This document shows, one piece after another, positions 17,844-24,740 of a stretch of DNA of 40,992 nucleotides. The notes under the pieces were generated by a model. The model was not told the DNA's origin. It saw only the letters and a list, made by a program, of their open reading frames with translations, and did no database searches. The translations under genes were made by a program, and so were the position numbers. The DNA lies in the NCBI RefSeq assembly GCF_002386445.1, contig NZ_DGIR01000034.1, forward strand, positions 1-40,992, in the 5' to 3' direction. Within the stretch, counting starts at the first letter, position 1. The number at the start of each line of letters is the position of its first letter. Source of the DNA: Pseudomonas sp. UBA4617. Its GTDB lineage: Bacteria > Pseudomonadota > Gammaproteobacteria > Pseudomonadales > Pseudomonadaceae.

Positions 17844-19259
17844 ATGAATAGCTTGAGTATTGCTCTGTCTACAGATTACGAAGAGATCACAGTATTCAAC
17901 CCGTTTGATGGTTCTGTGGTTGGTGAAGTGGCTAAGGTACCAGCGACCTCTGCTCACCTGGTGATCGATGCTGCCAAGCACGGTGCTGTGACCGCTCGCA
18001 GCCTATCTCGCGCCGAGCGTTCTCGTATACTGGAGCACGCAGCTGCACTGGTGGAGAAGGATAAGGATGATTTCGCGAAACTCATTTCAGCGGAGTCTGG
18101 TAAAACAATTCGCCAAGCGCGCAAAGAAGTCCTCCGCTGTGTAAACACGCTCAAGCTTTCGGCTGAAGAGGCCAAGCGTAACGCGGGAGAGGTGATTCCA
18201 TTCGACTCCTATGTTGGCTCCGAATCTCGCCAAGGGTGGTTTACTCGCGAGCCACTGGGCGTGATCCTGGCTATTACTCCTTATAACGACCCATTGAACT
18301 TGGTTGCTCATAAGCTGGGCCCGGCCATCGCCGGCGGCAACTCGGTAGTGTTGAAGCCTTCCGAGCTCGCTCCGCTGTCCGCCGTCAAGCTGGTTAGTTA
18401 CCTGAACAAGGCTGGTTTGCCTACTGAAGTTGTTTCGGTGGCTACCGGTGATGCTGACCTGGGTAAGGCGCTGGTTGCTCACCGTGCAGTGCGAATGATT
18501 TCGTTCACTGGTGGCTTCGCTACAGGCGAGCAGATCACTAAGACTGCCGGTTTGAAAAAAATGGCCATGGATCTAGGCGGTAATGCGCCAGTGATCGTAA
18601 TGGGCGATTGTGACCTTGAGTCTACTGTGGAGTCCTGTGTGTCCGGTGCTTACTGGGCTGCAGGGCAAAACTGTATTGGTACTCAACGAATTCTGATTGA
18701 TAGCAAAATCTATCAGTCCTTCAAGGAGAAATTCGTAGAGCAGTCGCGCGCGTTGGTAGTGGGTAACCAGGCAAACGAGGCGACTGACGTCGGCCCAATG
18801 ATCTCTGAGGCAGCGGCCAAACGTGCAGAAGAATCTGTGCAGGAAGCCGTCAGCAAGGGTGCCAAGGTTCTGCTCGGTAACAAGCGGGAGGGTACCCTGT
18901 TCTACCCAACTGTCCTGGAAGACGTGAGCTTTGAGTGCAAGGTCTGGCAGGAAGAGGTTTTCAGTCCGATCGTCATCTTGCAGGAGATCGACACACTTGA
19001 AGATGCTCTGGCGCTTGCCAACCAGCCAGAGTACAGCCTGCATGCTGGCATCTTCACCAGCAATCTGAACACCGCCATGAAGGCCGCGAAGCTGCTTGAG
19101 GCGGGTGGCGTGATGATTAACGACTCGTCTGATTATCGTTTCGATGCGATGCCATTTGGTGGCTTCAAATACGGCAGCATGGGACGTGAAGGTGTGCGTT
19201 TCGCCTACGAAGACATGACCCAGCCTAAGGTCATTTGTCTTAACGGCCCTAGCGAATAA
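17844..19259 (+). CDS. aldehyde dehydrogenase, probable aspartate-semialdehyde oxidation to aspartate
   Basis: This 471-residue NAD(P)-dependent ALDH has the catalytic Cys 277 in GQNCIGTQR, the oxyanion Asn 148 in TPYNDPLN, and cofactor residues in FTGG. The position normally held by the general-base Glu (ELGG) reads Asp 243 in MDLGGNAP. There is no phosphate-dependent Asd fold, so it would oxidise rather than phosphorylate its aldehyde. It is tightly coupled to homoserine dehydrogenase (2-bp gap), which makes aspartate semialdehyde the natural substrate and aspartate the product (inference). Confidence 0.85.
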   Translation: MNSLSIALSTDYEEITVFNPFDGSVVGEVAKVPATSAHLVIDAAKHGAVTARSLSRAERSRILEHAAALVEKDKDDFAKLISAESGKTIRQARKEVLRCVNTLKLSAEEAKRNAGEVIPFDSYVGSESRQGWFTREPLGVILAITPYNDPLNLVAHKLGPAIAGGNSVVLKPSELAPLSAVKLVSYLNKAGLPTEVVSVATGDADLGKALVAHRAVRMISFTGGFATGEQITKTAGLKKMAMDLGGNAPVIVMGDCDLESTVESCVSGAYWAAGQNCIGTQRILIDSKIYQSFKEKFVEQSRALVVGNQANEATDVGPMISEAAAKRAEESVQEAVSKGAKVLLGNKREGTLFYPTVLEDVSFECKVWQEEVFSPIVILQEIDTLEDALALANQPEYSLHAGIFTSNLNTAMKAAKLLEAGGVMINDSSDYRFDAMPFGGFKYGSMGREGVRFAYEDMTQPKVICLNGPSE

Positions 19260-19346
19260 GGCCTGAGGTTCTCTAAGGCTCTGATATTCGATAGGTAGGG
19301 AAGAGGGGGGCGTCAGCTCCCCTTCATTCAGGATCAGGGGGTGAAA

Positions 19347-19724
19347 ATGAGCGGTCTTATTCAACGATACCCTAGTCAGGCACCTCTGCCTCTTTCCAGG
19401 GTTGTTAGGGCGGGTAGTTTTCTGTTCCTTTCAGGTCAAATTCCTGTTAGTCCGACTGGTGAAGTAATTAGAGGTGACATCCGAGTTCAAACCAGAGCCG
19501 TATGCCAGCGAATTGGTGAAAGCCTCGCTGCTTGCGGGGCCAGTTTTGAGCAAGTAGTAAAGGCAACTGTTTGGCTTTCGGACTTGAATCATTTTGATGG
19601 TTTAAATGAAGTCTATAAGGAGTTTTTTGGCTCCCACCTTCCTGCACGTTCTACGGTAGTCTCGGAGCTGGTTTTGGGTGTTGATGTGGAAATTGAAGTT
19701 CAAGTCTTTTTTGGGCAGCCTTAG
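19347..19724 (+). CDS. RidA-family enamine/imine deaminase
   Basis: This 125-residue YjgF/YER057c/UK114-type protein carries the catalytic Arg 101 in LPARSTV and the conserved FLFLSGQIP strand. The ATG at 19347 has AGGGGG upstream; a GTG six bases earlier is the alternative. RidA proteins hydrolyse 2-aminoacrylate and related imines to keto acids. Beside a PLP gamma-lyase and an ALDH it would destroy enamine by-products of gamma-elimination such as 2-aminocrotonate. It is the third enzyme gene of the operon. Confidence 0.88.
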   Translation: MSGLIQRYPSQAPLPLSRVVRAGSFLFLSGQIPVSPTGEVIRGDIRVQTRAVCQRIGESLAACGASFEQVVKATVWLSDLNHFDGLNEVYKEFFGSHLPARSTVVSELVLGVDVEIEVQVFFGQP

Positions 19725-19884
19725 GAATATTGTTGGCTCTCTCAAGGCTTTTCGCTCCTGTGAATGAGGCGCATTCCAGCCTTGGTTGAGTAGAAAGCTG
19801 AAGAAATTTATATGTGAGTATGCTGCTTATGTAAGGCGTGCATTAGCTTCGTCTTGCCGTAATACAATAACAAGGTGTTGGCGT

Positions 19885-21438
19885 ATGAGCTTTAAAGAAG
19901 TTATATCTGCTGGCTCGGCTACTGAGAGTACCGGTAGGGCTAAATATGTGGGTGCAGAGGATGTAGGTTACAAAAAGACCTTACGTGCTCGCCAAATACA
20001 GATGATTGCCATTGGTGGTGCTGTTGGCAGTGGTTTGTTCCTAGGTGCGGGTGCTCGGCTTTCTGAGGCAGGCCCATCGCTTGTTTTCGCATTTGCTGTG
20101 TGCGGTGTGTTCGCATGGTTCATCATTCGCGCTCTCGGTGAGTTGGTTCTCCACAGACCGTCCACCGGGTCATTTGTGTCTTATGCCCGAGAGTTCTATG
20201 GTGAAAAACTGGCTTATGCAGCGGGTTGGATGTACTGGACAAACTGGGTAACGGTGGCGATTGCTGAGCTCACTGCGACGGCGCTTTACCTGAATTTCTT
20301 CAAAGCGTATGTTCCATTCCTCGGAGACGTCCCACAATGGGCCTCTGCACTGGGTGTGCTAGCGATTATTACTGGTATTAACCTGGTATCTGTAAAAATT
20401 TTCGGCGAGCTGGAATTCTGGTTTGCCTTTTTTAAAGTAGTAGCCTTGGTTACATTCCTCTGCGTGGGGGTTTACATGGTTGTTTTTGGTACACCCATTG
20501 ACGGTCATGTTCCTGGATTCCAGTTGATTTCAGATCATGGGGGGTGGTTCCCTTATGGCGTGATGCCGGCTGTAATTTTGATACAGGGTGTGGTGTTTGC
20601 TTACGGTAGTATTGAACTTGTTGGCACAGCAGCAGGGGAGGCCAAAGATGTTGAAAAGGTCATGCCTAAAGCCATTCGTGCAGTTGTCTTCCGTATTGTT
20701 GTTTTCTATGTTGGCACTATATTGCTGCTTTCATTGCTTATGCCGAGCTCCTCTTATATCCCAGGAGTGAGCCCACTGGTGACCTTCTTCGGTGCCATAG
20801 GGGTGCGCGGTGCTGATGCAATCATGAACATGGTGTTGTTCACTGCGGCCATTTCATCCCTCAATGCTGGGATTTACACCACCGGACGTATTCTTCGCTC
20901 GCTTGCTGTAACAGGGTCTGCGCCGCCATTCCTTGTGAAAATGAACAGCAATGGGGTGCCGTTTGCAGGGATTATGTTCACGACAATTGCTTCCTTGGTT
21001 GGCGTTGCAATGAACGCATTTCTGCCCGGCCAGGCTTTTGAAATTGCCATGTCGTTGACGGCTATTTTGATGCTTGGTGCCTGGGGGGTGATTATTCTCT
21101 GTCAGCTCAAGCTCTTCAAGCTTTCCCAACAAGGCCTTATTGAACGACCTAAATTCAGGATGATGTTCGCGCCTTATAGCGGTTACGCAACGCTGGCATT
21201 TTTCGTTCTGGTCTTCATTCTGATTGCTTGCGACTATCCAGTGGGTACGTACTCCGCAGCGTCTATTCCCTTCTATGCAGCGGTTCTTGTGATTGGCTGG
21301 TATGTGGTTCGAGGTCGAGTTTACGGGATCGCAAACGGTAAATTGAGGTTTGATGAAAATCAGGAGTTAGTTTCAACCACTGCTGCTGAACCAAACGATG
21401 AGTCGGCTGTTAAGTCCACACTAAAAGAAGCTCAATAA
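19885..21438 (+). CDS. APC-superfamily amino-acid permease (AAT/GABA-permease type)
   Basis: The 517-residue membrane protein has about 12 hydrophobic segments and the first-helix motif IGGAVGSGLFLGAG of APC amino-acid transporters, followed by FIIRALGELVL with the conserved Glu-Leu. The ATG at 19885 (AAGGTG upstream) is preferred; a longer frame to 19786 adds a Cys/Arg-rich non-membrane extension. In this operon the likely cargo is canavanine or another basic or gamma-substituted amino acid, imported by proton symport (inference from context). Confidence 0.88.
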   Translation: MSFKEVISAGSATESTGRAKYVGAEDVGYKKTLRARQIQMIAIGGAVGSGLFLGAGARLSEAGPSLVFAFAVCGVFAWFIIRALGELVLHRPSTGSFVSYAREFYGEKLAYAAGWMYWTNWVTVAIAELTATALYLNFFKAYVPFLGDVPQWASALGVLAIITGINLVSVKIFGELEFWFAFFKVVALVTFLCVGVYMVVFGTPIDGHVPGFQLISDHGGWFPYGVMPAVILIQGVVFAYGSIELVGTAAGEAKDVEKVMPKAIRAVVFRIVVFYVGTILLLSLLMPSSSYIPGVSPLVTFFGAIGVRGADAIMNMVLFTAAISSLNAGIYTTGRILRSLAVTGSAPPFLVKMNSNGVPFAGIMFTTIASLVGVAMNAFLPGQAFEIAMSLTAILMLGAWGVIILCQLKLFKLSQQGLIERPKFRMMFAPYSGYATLAFFVLVFILIACDYPVGTYSAASIPFYAAVLVIGWYVVRGRVYGIANGKLRFDENQELVSTTAAEPNDESAVKSTLKEAQ

Positions 21439-21454
21439 GCAAGAGGGTATTAAG

Positions 21455-22660
21455 ATGCGTCCTGATAAAGAAAACCTGGCCACGTTGGGCGTTAGCAGCC
21501 AGGCAGTTCATGGTGGCAACGTCATGGATGTCACCACCGGCGCCGTGCGCACCCCGCTGGTCATGGCAAACTCTTATCGTCTTCCTGATGACCCAGAAGA
21601 CATGGACTGGTCGAGCCCTGATGGCTTGGTTTATACCCGTAACGCAGGCCACAACCAGGTGTGCCTGGAGAAGAAACTCGCAGCTGTCGAGGGCGGTGAG
21701 GCTGCAGCTGCGTTTGCGACCGGTGTTGCTGCCCTGCACTCGGTGTTCTTCACATTTCTGAAAAGTGGAGATCACATTGTTGTCGGCGACGTGACCTACG
21801 AAGCGGTGTGGCGTCTGTTCGCAGAGCTGCTTCCTGAGCGCTATGGCATTCAAGCGACCTTCGTCAACATGGGTGATTTGGACGCGGTGAATAAGGCGAT
21901 GAAGCCTAACACTAAGCTGATCCACACCGAGTCCATCGGGAATCCGACCACCAAGGTCGCTGATATCGAAGGCTTGGCAGAAATTGCTAAAGCCCATGGT
22001 GCTTTGCTGTCGGTCGACGCAACCTTCACTCCGCCGCCGTTCTTCCACGCCTTGAGCAAAGGGGCTGATCTGGTTGTTCACTCCCTGACCAAGTACATCA
22101 ATGGTCATGGTGACGCCATGGGGGGTGTTGTGATTGGCAGCAAAGAATTGATCGGCAAGATCAAGCATGATGCTTTGGTTGACCTGGGTGCTGTCATCTC
22201 CCCATTCAATGCCTGGCTGATCATGCGTGGTTCAGTAACCTTGCCCCTGCGCATCCGTCAGCATCTCGCGACGGCTGAGAAGGTGGCTGCGTTCCTGGAT
22301 TCCGATGACCGCATTGCCTACGTTTACTACCCGGGTCTGCCGTCCCATCCTCAGCACGAGCTGGCCCGTCGTCAGTTCGAAGGCAAAGGGTTTGGCGGTG
22401 TGATGGCGTTTGCTGTGAAAGGCAGCTCTGACAAGCAGAACCGCTTCGTGGCGAAGCTGAGGGTTATTACTTCAGCCGTTTCCATCGGTCATGATGAATC
22501 GCTCATCGTTCATGTAGGCCCTGAAGCCCGTGGTGGCTCCGAGCACTATCCAAAAGAGTTCCTTGAGTATGGTCACCTGCGTCTTTCGATTGGTCTCGAA
22601 GATGCTGACGACCTGATCAAGGACATTTCGGCGGCCCTGGACGAGACCTTCAGTAACTGA
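21455..22660 (+). CDS. PLP-dependent gamma-lyase, probable canavanine gamma-lyase
   Basis: This 401-residue Cys/Met-metabolism PLP enzyme (fold type I) has the cofactor Lys 213 in HSLTKYINGHGD, Asp 188 in SVDATFTPP pairing with the pyridine nitrogen, Tyr 115 for ring stacking, and Tyr 60/Arg 62 in the YTR phosphate-site motif. The family includes methionine gamma-lyase, cystathionine gamma-synthase/lyase and the canavanine gamma-lyase of Pseudomonas, which yields homoserine and hydroxyguanidine. Specificity cannot be read directly. Co-location with homoserine dehydrogenase, a B3/4 editing protein and a guanidinium exporter points to canavanine. It lies 16 bp after the permease and ends at a terminator. 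Confidence 0.82.
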   Translation: MRPDKENLATLGVSSQAVHGGNVMDVTTGAVRTPLVMANSYRLPDDPEDMDWSSPDGLVYTRNAGHNQVCLEKKLAAVEGGEAAAAFATGVAALHSVFFTFLKSGDHIVVGDVTYEAVWRLFAELLPERYGIQATFVNMGDLDAVNKAMKPNTKLIHTESIGNPTTKVADIEGLAEIAKAHGALLSVDATFTPPPFFHALSKGADLVVHSLTKYINGHGDAMGGVVIGSKELIGKIKHDALVDLGAVISPFNAWLIMRGSVTLPLRIRQHLATAEKVAAFLDSDDRIAYVYYPGLPSHPQHELARRQFEGKGFGGVMAFAVKGSSDKQNRFVAKLRVITSAVSIGHDESLIVHVGPEARGGSEHYPKEFLEYGHLRLSIGLEDADDLIKDISAALDETFSN

Positions 22661-22665
22661 AATTC

Positions 22666-22695
22666 ATTCGGGAGACCTCATGCAATCTCCCGAAT
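22666..22695 (+). repeat. 10-bp perfect inverted repeat after the lyase gene
   Basis: ATTCGGGAGA at 22666-22675 is mirrored by TCTCCCGAAT at 22686-22695, with a 10-nt loop, five bases after the lyase stop codon. No T-run follows. It may be a transcript-stabilising hairpin ahead of the true terminator. Confidence 0.5.
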
Positions 22696-22721
22696 CACAG
22701 ATCTTCGTAGGTAACCCTCTT

Positions 22722-22750
22722 TGCCTCCCTACCCGGGAGGCTTTTTTTTC
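22722..22750 (+). terminator. rho-independent terminator of the lyase operon
   Basis: GCCTCCC at 22723-22729 pairs with GGGAGGC at 22735-22741 and is followed by eight T residues. It separates the plus-strand operon from the convergent XRE regulator gene ending at 22760. Confidence 0.88.
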
Positions 22751-22759
22751 TTAGAAAAG

Positions 22760-23362
22760 TTACTGATGAAGCTCGGCTACGGTCATGGCGAAAATGACGG
22801 CCTTTTTTCCATCGTTGATGTACCGGTGGGGGACATCTGTTTTCGCAACTGCTGAACACCCCTGCTCAATGATGAGCGTTGTCTCGCTGATCTCCAGGGT
22901 CAACGTACCTTGTTCAACATGAAAAAGCTCGAAGGTGCCCGTGGGATGGCCGCTGGACTCGAAAACTTCACCAGGTTTGATTTCCCACTTCCACAGCTCA
23001 ATCATATTAGGCCCGCTTGTGCCTGCGAGTAGGCGGGCTGTGCCACCTTCAGGCCCATTCCAGAGCGTCGGGATCTCCTGCGCCTCAATTAGGCGGGCCG
23101 TGGGGGTACTCGCCACATTCACGACGTCAGCGACGGACAACCCAAGGGCTGCTGAGATCTTGCACAGGATGCCAATACTTGGGTTCGCTTTGCAGTTTTC
23201 AATCTCCACTACCATTCCCTTGCTGACGCCAGAGCGACGGGCAAGCTCATCAAGAGAGATTTTCTGCTGTTTGCGTACCTCCCTAAGCCGCTTGGCCACT
23301 GCCTCGCTGACCTGTTGGACGTGGATTTCTGGATCGGTCGTTATATTGACTTTTTTGGTCAT
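22760..23362 (-). CDS. XRE-cupin transcriptional regulator
   Basis: The 200-residue protein has an N-terminal XRE HTH (KRLREVRKQQKISLDELARRSGVSKG, roughly 24-80) and a C-terminal cupin (about 115-198, with ELFHVEQGTLTLEI and DVPHRYIN). This architecture usually represses small-molecule catabolic or detoxification genes. No Shine-Dalgarno is visible before the ATG at 23362, so translation may be leaderless. It is divergent, with 45 bp, from the B3/4 editing gene, and its own first codons overlap a 26-bp word repeated upstream of the lrp operon. It is the best candidate master switch of the island. Confidence 0.87.
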   Translation of the reverse strand: MTKKVNITTDPEIHVQQVSEAVAKRLREVRKQQKISLDELARRSGVSKGMVVEIENCKANPSIGILCKISAALGLSVADVVNVASTPTARLIEAQEIPTLWNGPEGGTARLLAGTSGPNMIELWKWEIKPGEVFESSGHPTGTFELFHVEQGTLTLEISETTLIIEQGCSAVAKTDVPHRYINDGKKAVIFAMTVAELHQ

Positions 23363-23363
23363 C

Positions 23364-23392
23364 GGTCAGTAAAATGCTCTAAATTGGTCAGT
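23364..23392. promoter_or_regulatory. paired GGTCAGT direct repeats, candidate XRE operator
   Basis: GGTCAGT occurs at 23364-23370 and again at 23386-23392, 22 bp apart (about two helical turns). Both lie within the 45-bp divergent promoter between the XRE-cupin gene and the B3/4 gene. A third GGTCAGT is at 16005-16011 in the matching 26-bp word. Binding is inferred. Confidence 0.4.
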
Positions 23393-23407
23393 TTAGGAGA
23401 TTCTCTG

Positions 23408-24094
23408 ATGCTTTCTGTACATCCGTCAATTGACCCAAGGATTGCCGAGCTCACTCCAGGATTTCGAGCCGTCAGCGTCGTCGTAGAGGCGGCTCCTATC
23501 ATCAATCCTGGTGTAGCTGCTGAAGCGATGGAGCGTGCGTATCAGGTTGTTGAGGCAGGCACTGCACATTGGGCTGATGCTCATCTCGCTGCTTGGGATG
23601 ATGCGTTTCGTAAGTTTGGTGTGAAGCCGCAGCGCACCCCGTGCTCTGCCGAGGCGCTCCTGAAGCGGGTCAAAAAAGATGGGAAGCTTCCAACAATTGA
23701 TCCGGTTGTCGACCTTTACAATGCAATCAGCATTCAATATGCCATTCCAGTGGGTGGCGAGAATTTTGCCGCCTACGTTGGCATGCCCCGGTTGACCATC
23801 GCTGATGGTAGTGAAGAGTTTGACACGATGAAAAGTGGCGAGCCTGCGAATGAACCACCTGATGCTGGTGAGGTCATTTGGCGCGATGATCGGGGTGTCA
23901 CCTGTCGTCGTTGGAACTGGCGTCAAGGTGTCCGAACCCGTCTGGATGCCGAGGCGAAGCAGATGTGGTTCATTCTCGAAAGCTTGCCTGAAATGCCAAT
24001 TGAGGCACTGAACGCAGCAGCAGATGATCTTGTCACCGGCTTGTCGAAAATGATGCCGGGCGCTGTAATTACTAGTGAGCTCATCGAAGCTTGA
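23408..24094 (+). CDS. ctdA: standalone B3/4-domain tRNA-editing protein, probable canavanyl-tRNA(Arg) deacylase
   Basis: This 228-residue single-domain protein resembles the B3/B4 editing domain of phenylalanyl-tRNA synthetase beta subunits (RKFGVKPQRTPCSAEALLKRV, DLYNAISIQYAIPVGGENF). The ATG at 23408 is fixed by AGGAG eight bases upstream; a longer frame would run through the divergent promoter. Standalone homologues in canavanine-degrading Pseudomonas (CtdA, recalled) deacylate tRNA(Arg) mischarged with canavanine. Here it sits between the XRE-cupin regulator and the guanidinium exporter and downstream of the gamma-lyase operon, the expected place for self-protection. Family call is firm; substrate is inferred from context. 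Confidence 0.82.
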   Translation: MLSVHPSIDPRIAELTPGFRAVSVVVEAAPIINPGVAAEAMERAYQVVEAGTAHWADAHLAAWDDAFRKFGVKPQRTPCSAEALLKRVKKDGKLPTIDPVVDLYNAISIQYAIPVGGENFAAYVGMPRLTIADGSEEFDTMKSGEPANEPPDAGEVIWRDDRGVTCRRWNWRQGVRTRLDAEAKQMWFILESLPEMPIEALNAAADDLVTGLSKMMPGAVITSELIEA

Positions 24095-24118
24095 GTTAAC
24101 TTCAGAGTTCTGGTGCCC

Positions 24119-24165
24119 AGGGGACGACCCCTTGAATTGGGTTAATCTTGCCGGGACGACCCGGC
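24119..24165 (+). ncRNA. guanidine-II (mini-ykkC) riboswitch
   Basis: Two short GC hairpins lie in tandem just before the exporter gene. The first is GGGG-ACGA-CCCC at 24120-24131, extended by an A-T pair; the second is GCCGGG-ACGA-CCCGGC at 24150-24165. Both loops are ACGA, the ACGR consensus that binds guanidinium in guanidine-II riboswitches, and the linker of about 18 nt is normal for the class. The second hairpin ends 8 nt before the GGAG ribosome site of the Gdx gene, so it should control translation initiation. There is no intervening terminator after ctdA, so the leader may be part of a longer transcript. Confidence 0.93.
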
Positions 24166-24183
24166 TTCTTAATGGAGCCGTCG

Positions 24184-24504
24184 ATGGCTTGGGTTAGTTT
24201 GATAATTGCAGGAATTCTCGAGGTTGTGTGGGCCTTTTCGATGAAACAATCAGAAGGCTTCACAAAGGTCGGAGCTTCAGTTGTAACTATCATTACAGTT
24301 GTTGCAAGCTTTGTTTTGCTTTCCTATTCGATGAAGAGTTTGCCATTAGGTACGGCCTATACTATCTGGACAGGTATAGGCGCTGTTGGCGCTTTCGCTG
24401 TAGGTATTGCATTTCTTGGCGAACCGGCAGGCTCGCTCAGGATCCTAGCTGCCATTATGATTATAGGTGGCTTGTTGCTTATGAAGTTTTCGTCGGCAGC
24501 ATGA
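24184..24504 (+). CDS. gdx: SMR-family guanidinium exporter Gdx (SugE type)
   Basis: The 106-residue protein has four membrane helices. The Gdx-subtype signature is present: the coupling Glu 13 and Trp 16 in ILEVVWAFSMK, and YTIWTGIGAVGAF in helix 3, matching SugE/Gdx rather than EmrE-type Qac exporters. ATG 24184 has GGAG six bases upstream and follows the guanidine-II riboswitch directly. Gdx dimers exchange guanidinium for protons. Here the probable cargo is hydroxyguanidine or guanidine formed from canavanine. A strong terminator follows 15 bp later. Confidence 0.93.
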   Translation: MAWVSLIIAGILEVVWAFSMKQSEGFTKVGASVVTIITVVASFVLLSYSMKSLPLGTAYTIWTGIGAVGAFAVGIAFLGEPAGSLRILAAIMIIGGLLLMKFSSAA

Positions 24505-24518
24505 GCTAGATTAATGAC

Positions 24519-24545
24519 AAAAGGCCGCCATTGGGCGGCCTTTTT
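24519..24545 (+). terminator. rho-independent terminator after gdx
   Basis: GGCCGCC at 24523-24529 pairs with GGCGGCC at 24534-24540 around a four-base ATTG loop, preceded by A residues and followed by TTTTT. The A-tract makes it potentially bidirectional. Confidence 0.9.
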
Positions 24546-24740
24546 GCATTCCAGATCGAGCATGCCTTTTCGATTTGCATGGTTTGCGATCAAAATGCTC
24601 TTATTTTGGTGTTTTTACCATGAAATAATGCGATTTGTTCTATTCAGTTGCGAATGCTTCATGCATAAGGTGGTTTTAGGGCTGCTTGACAATTTCTCTT
24701 GCAGCACGGAATGGTCGCTTGATTATTATTTGGAGTAAAT

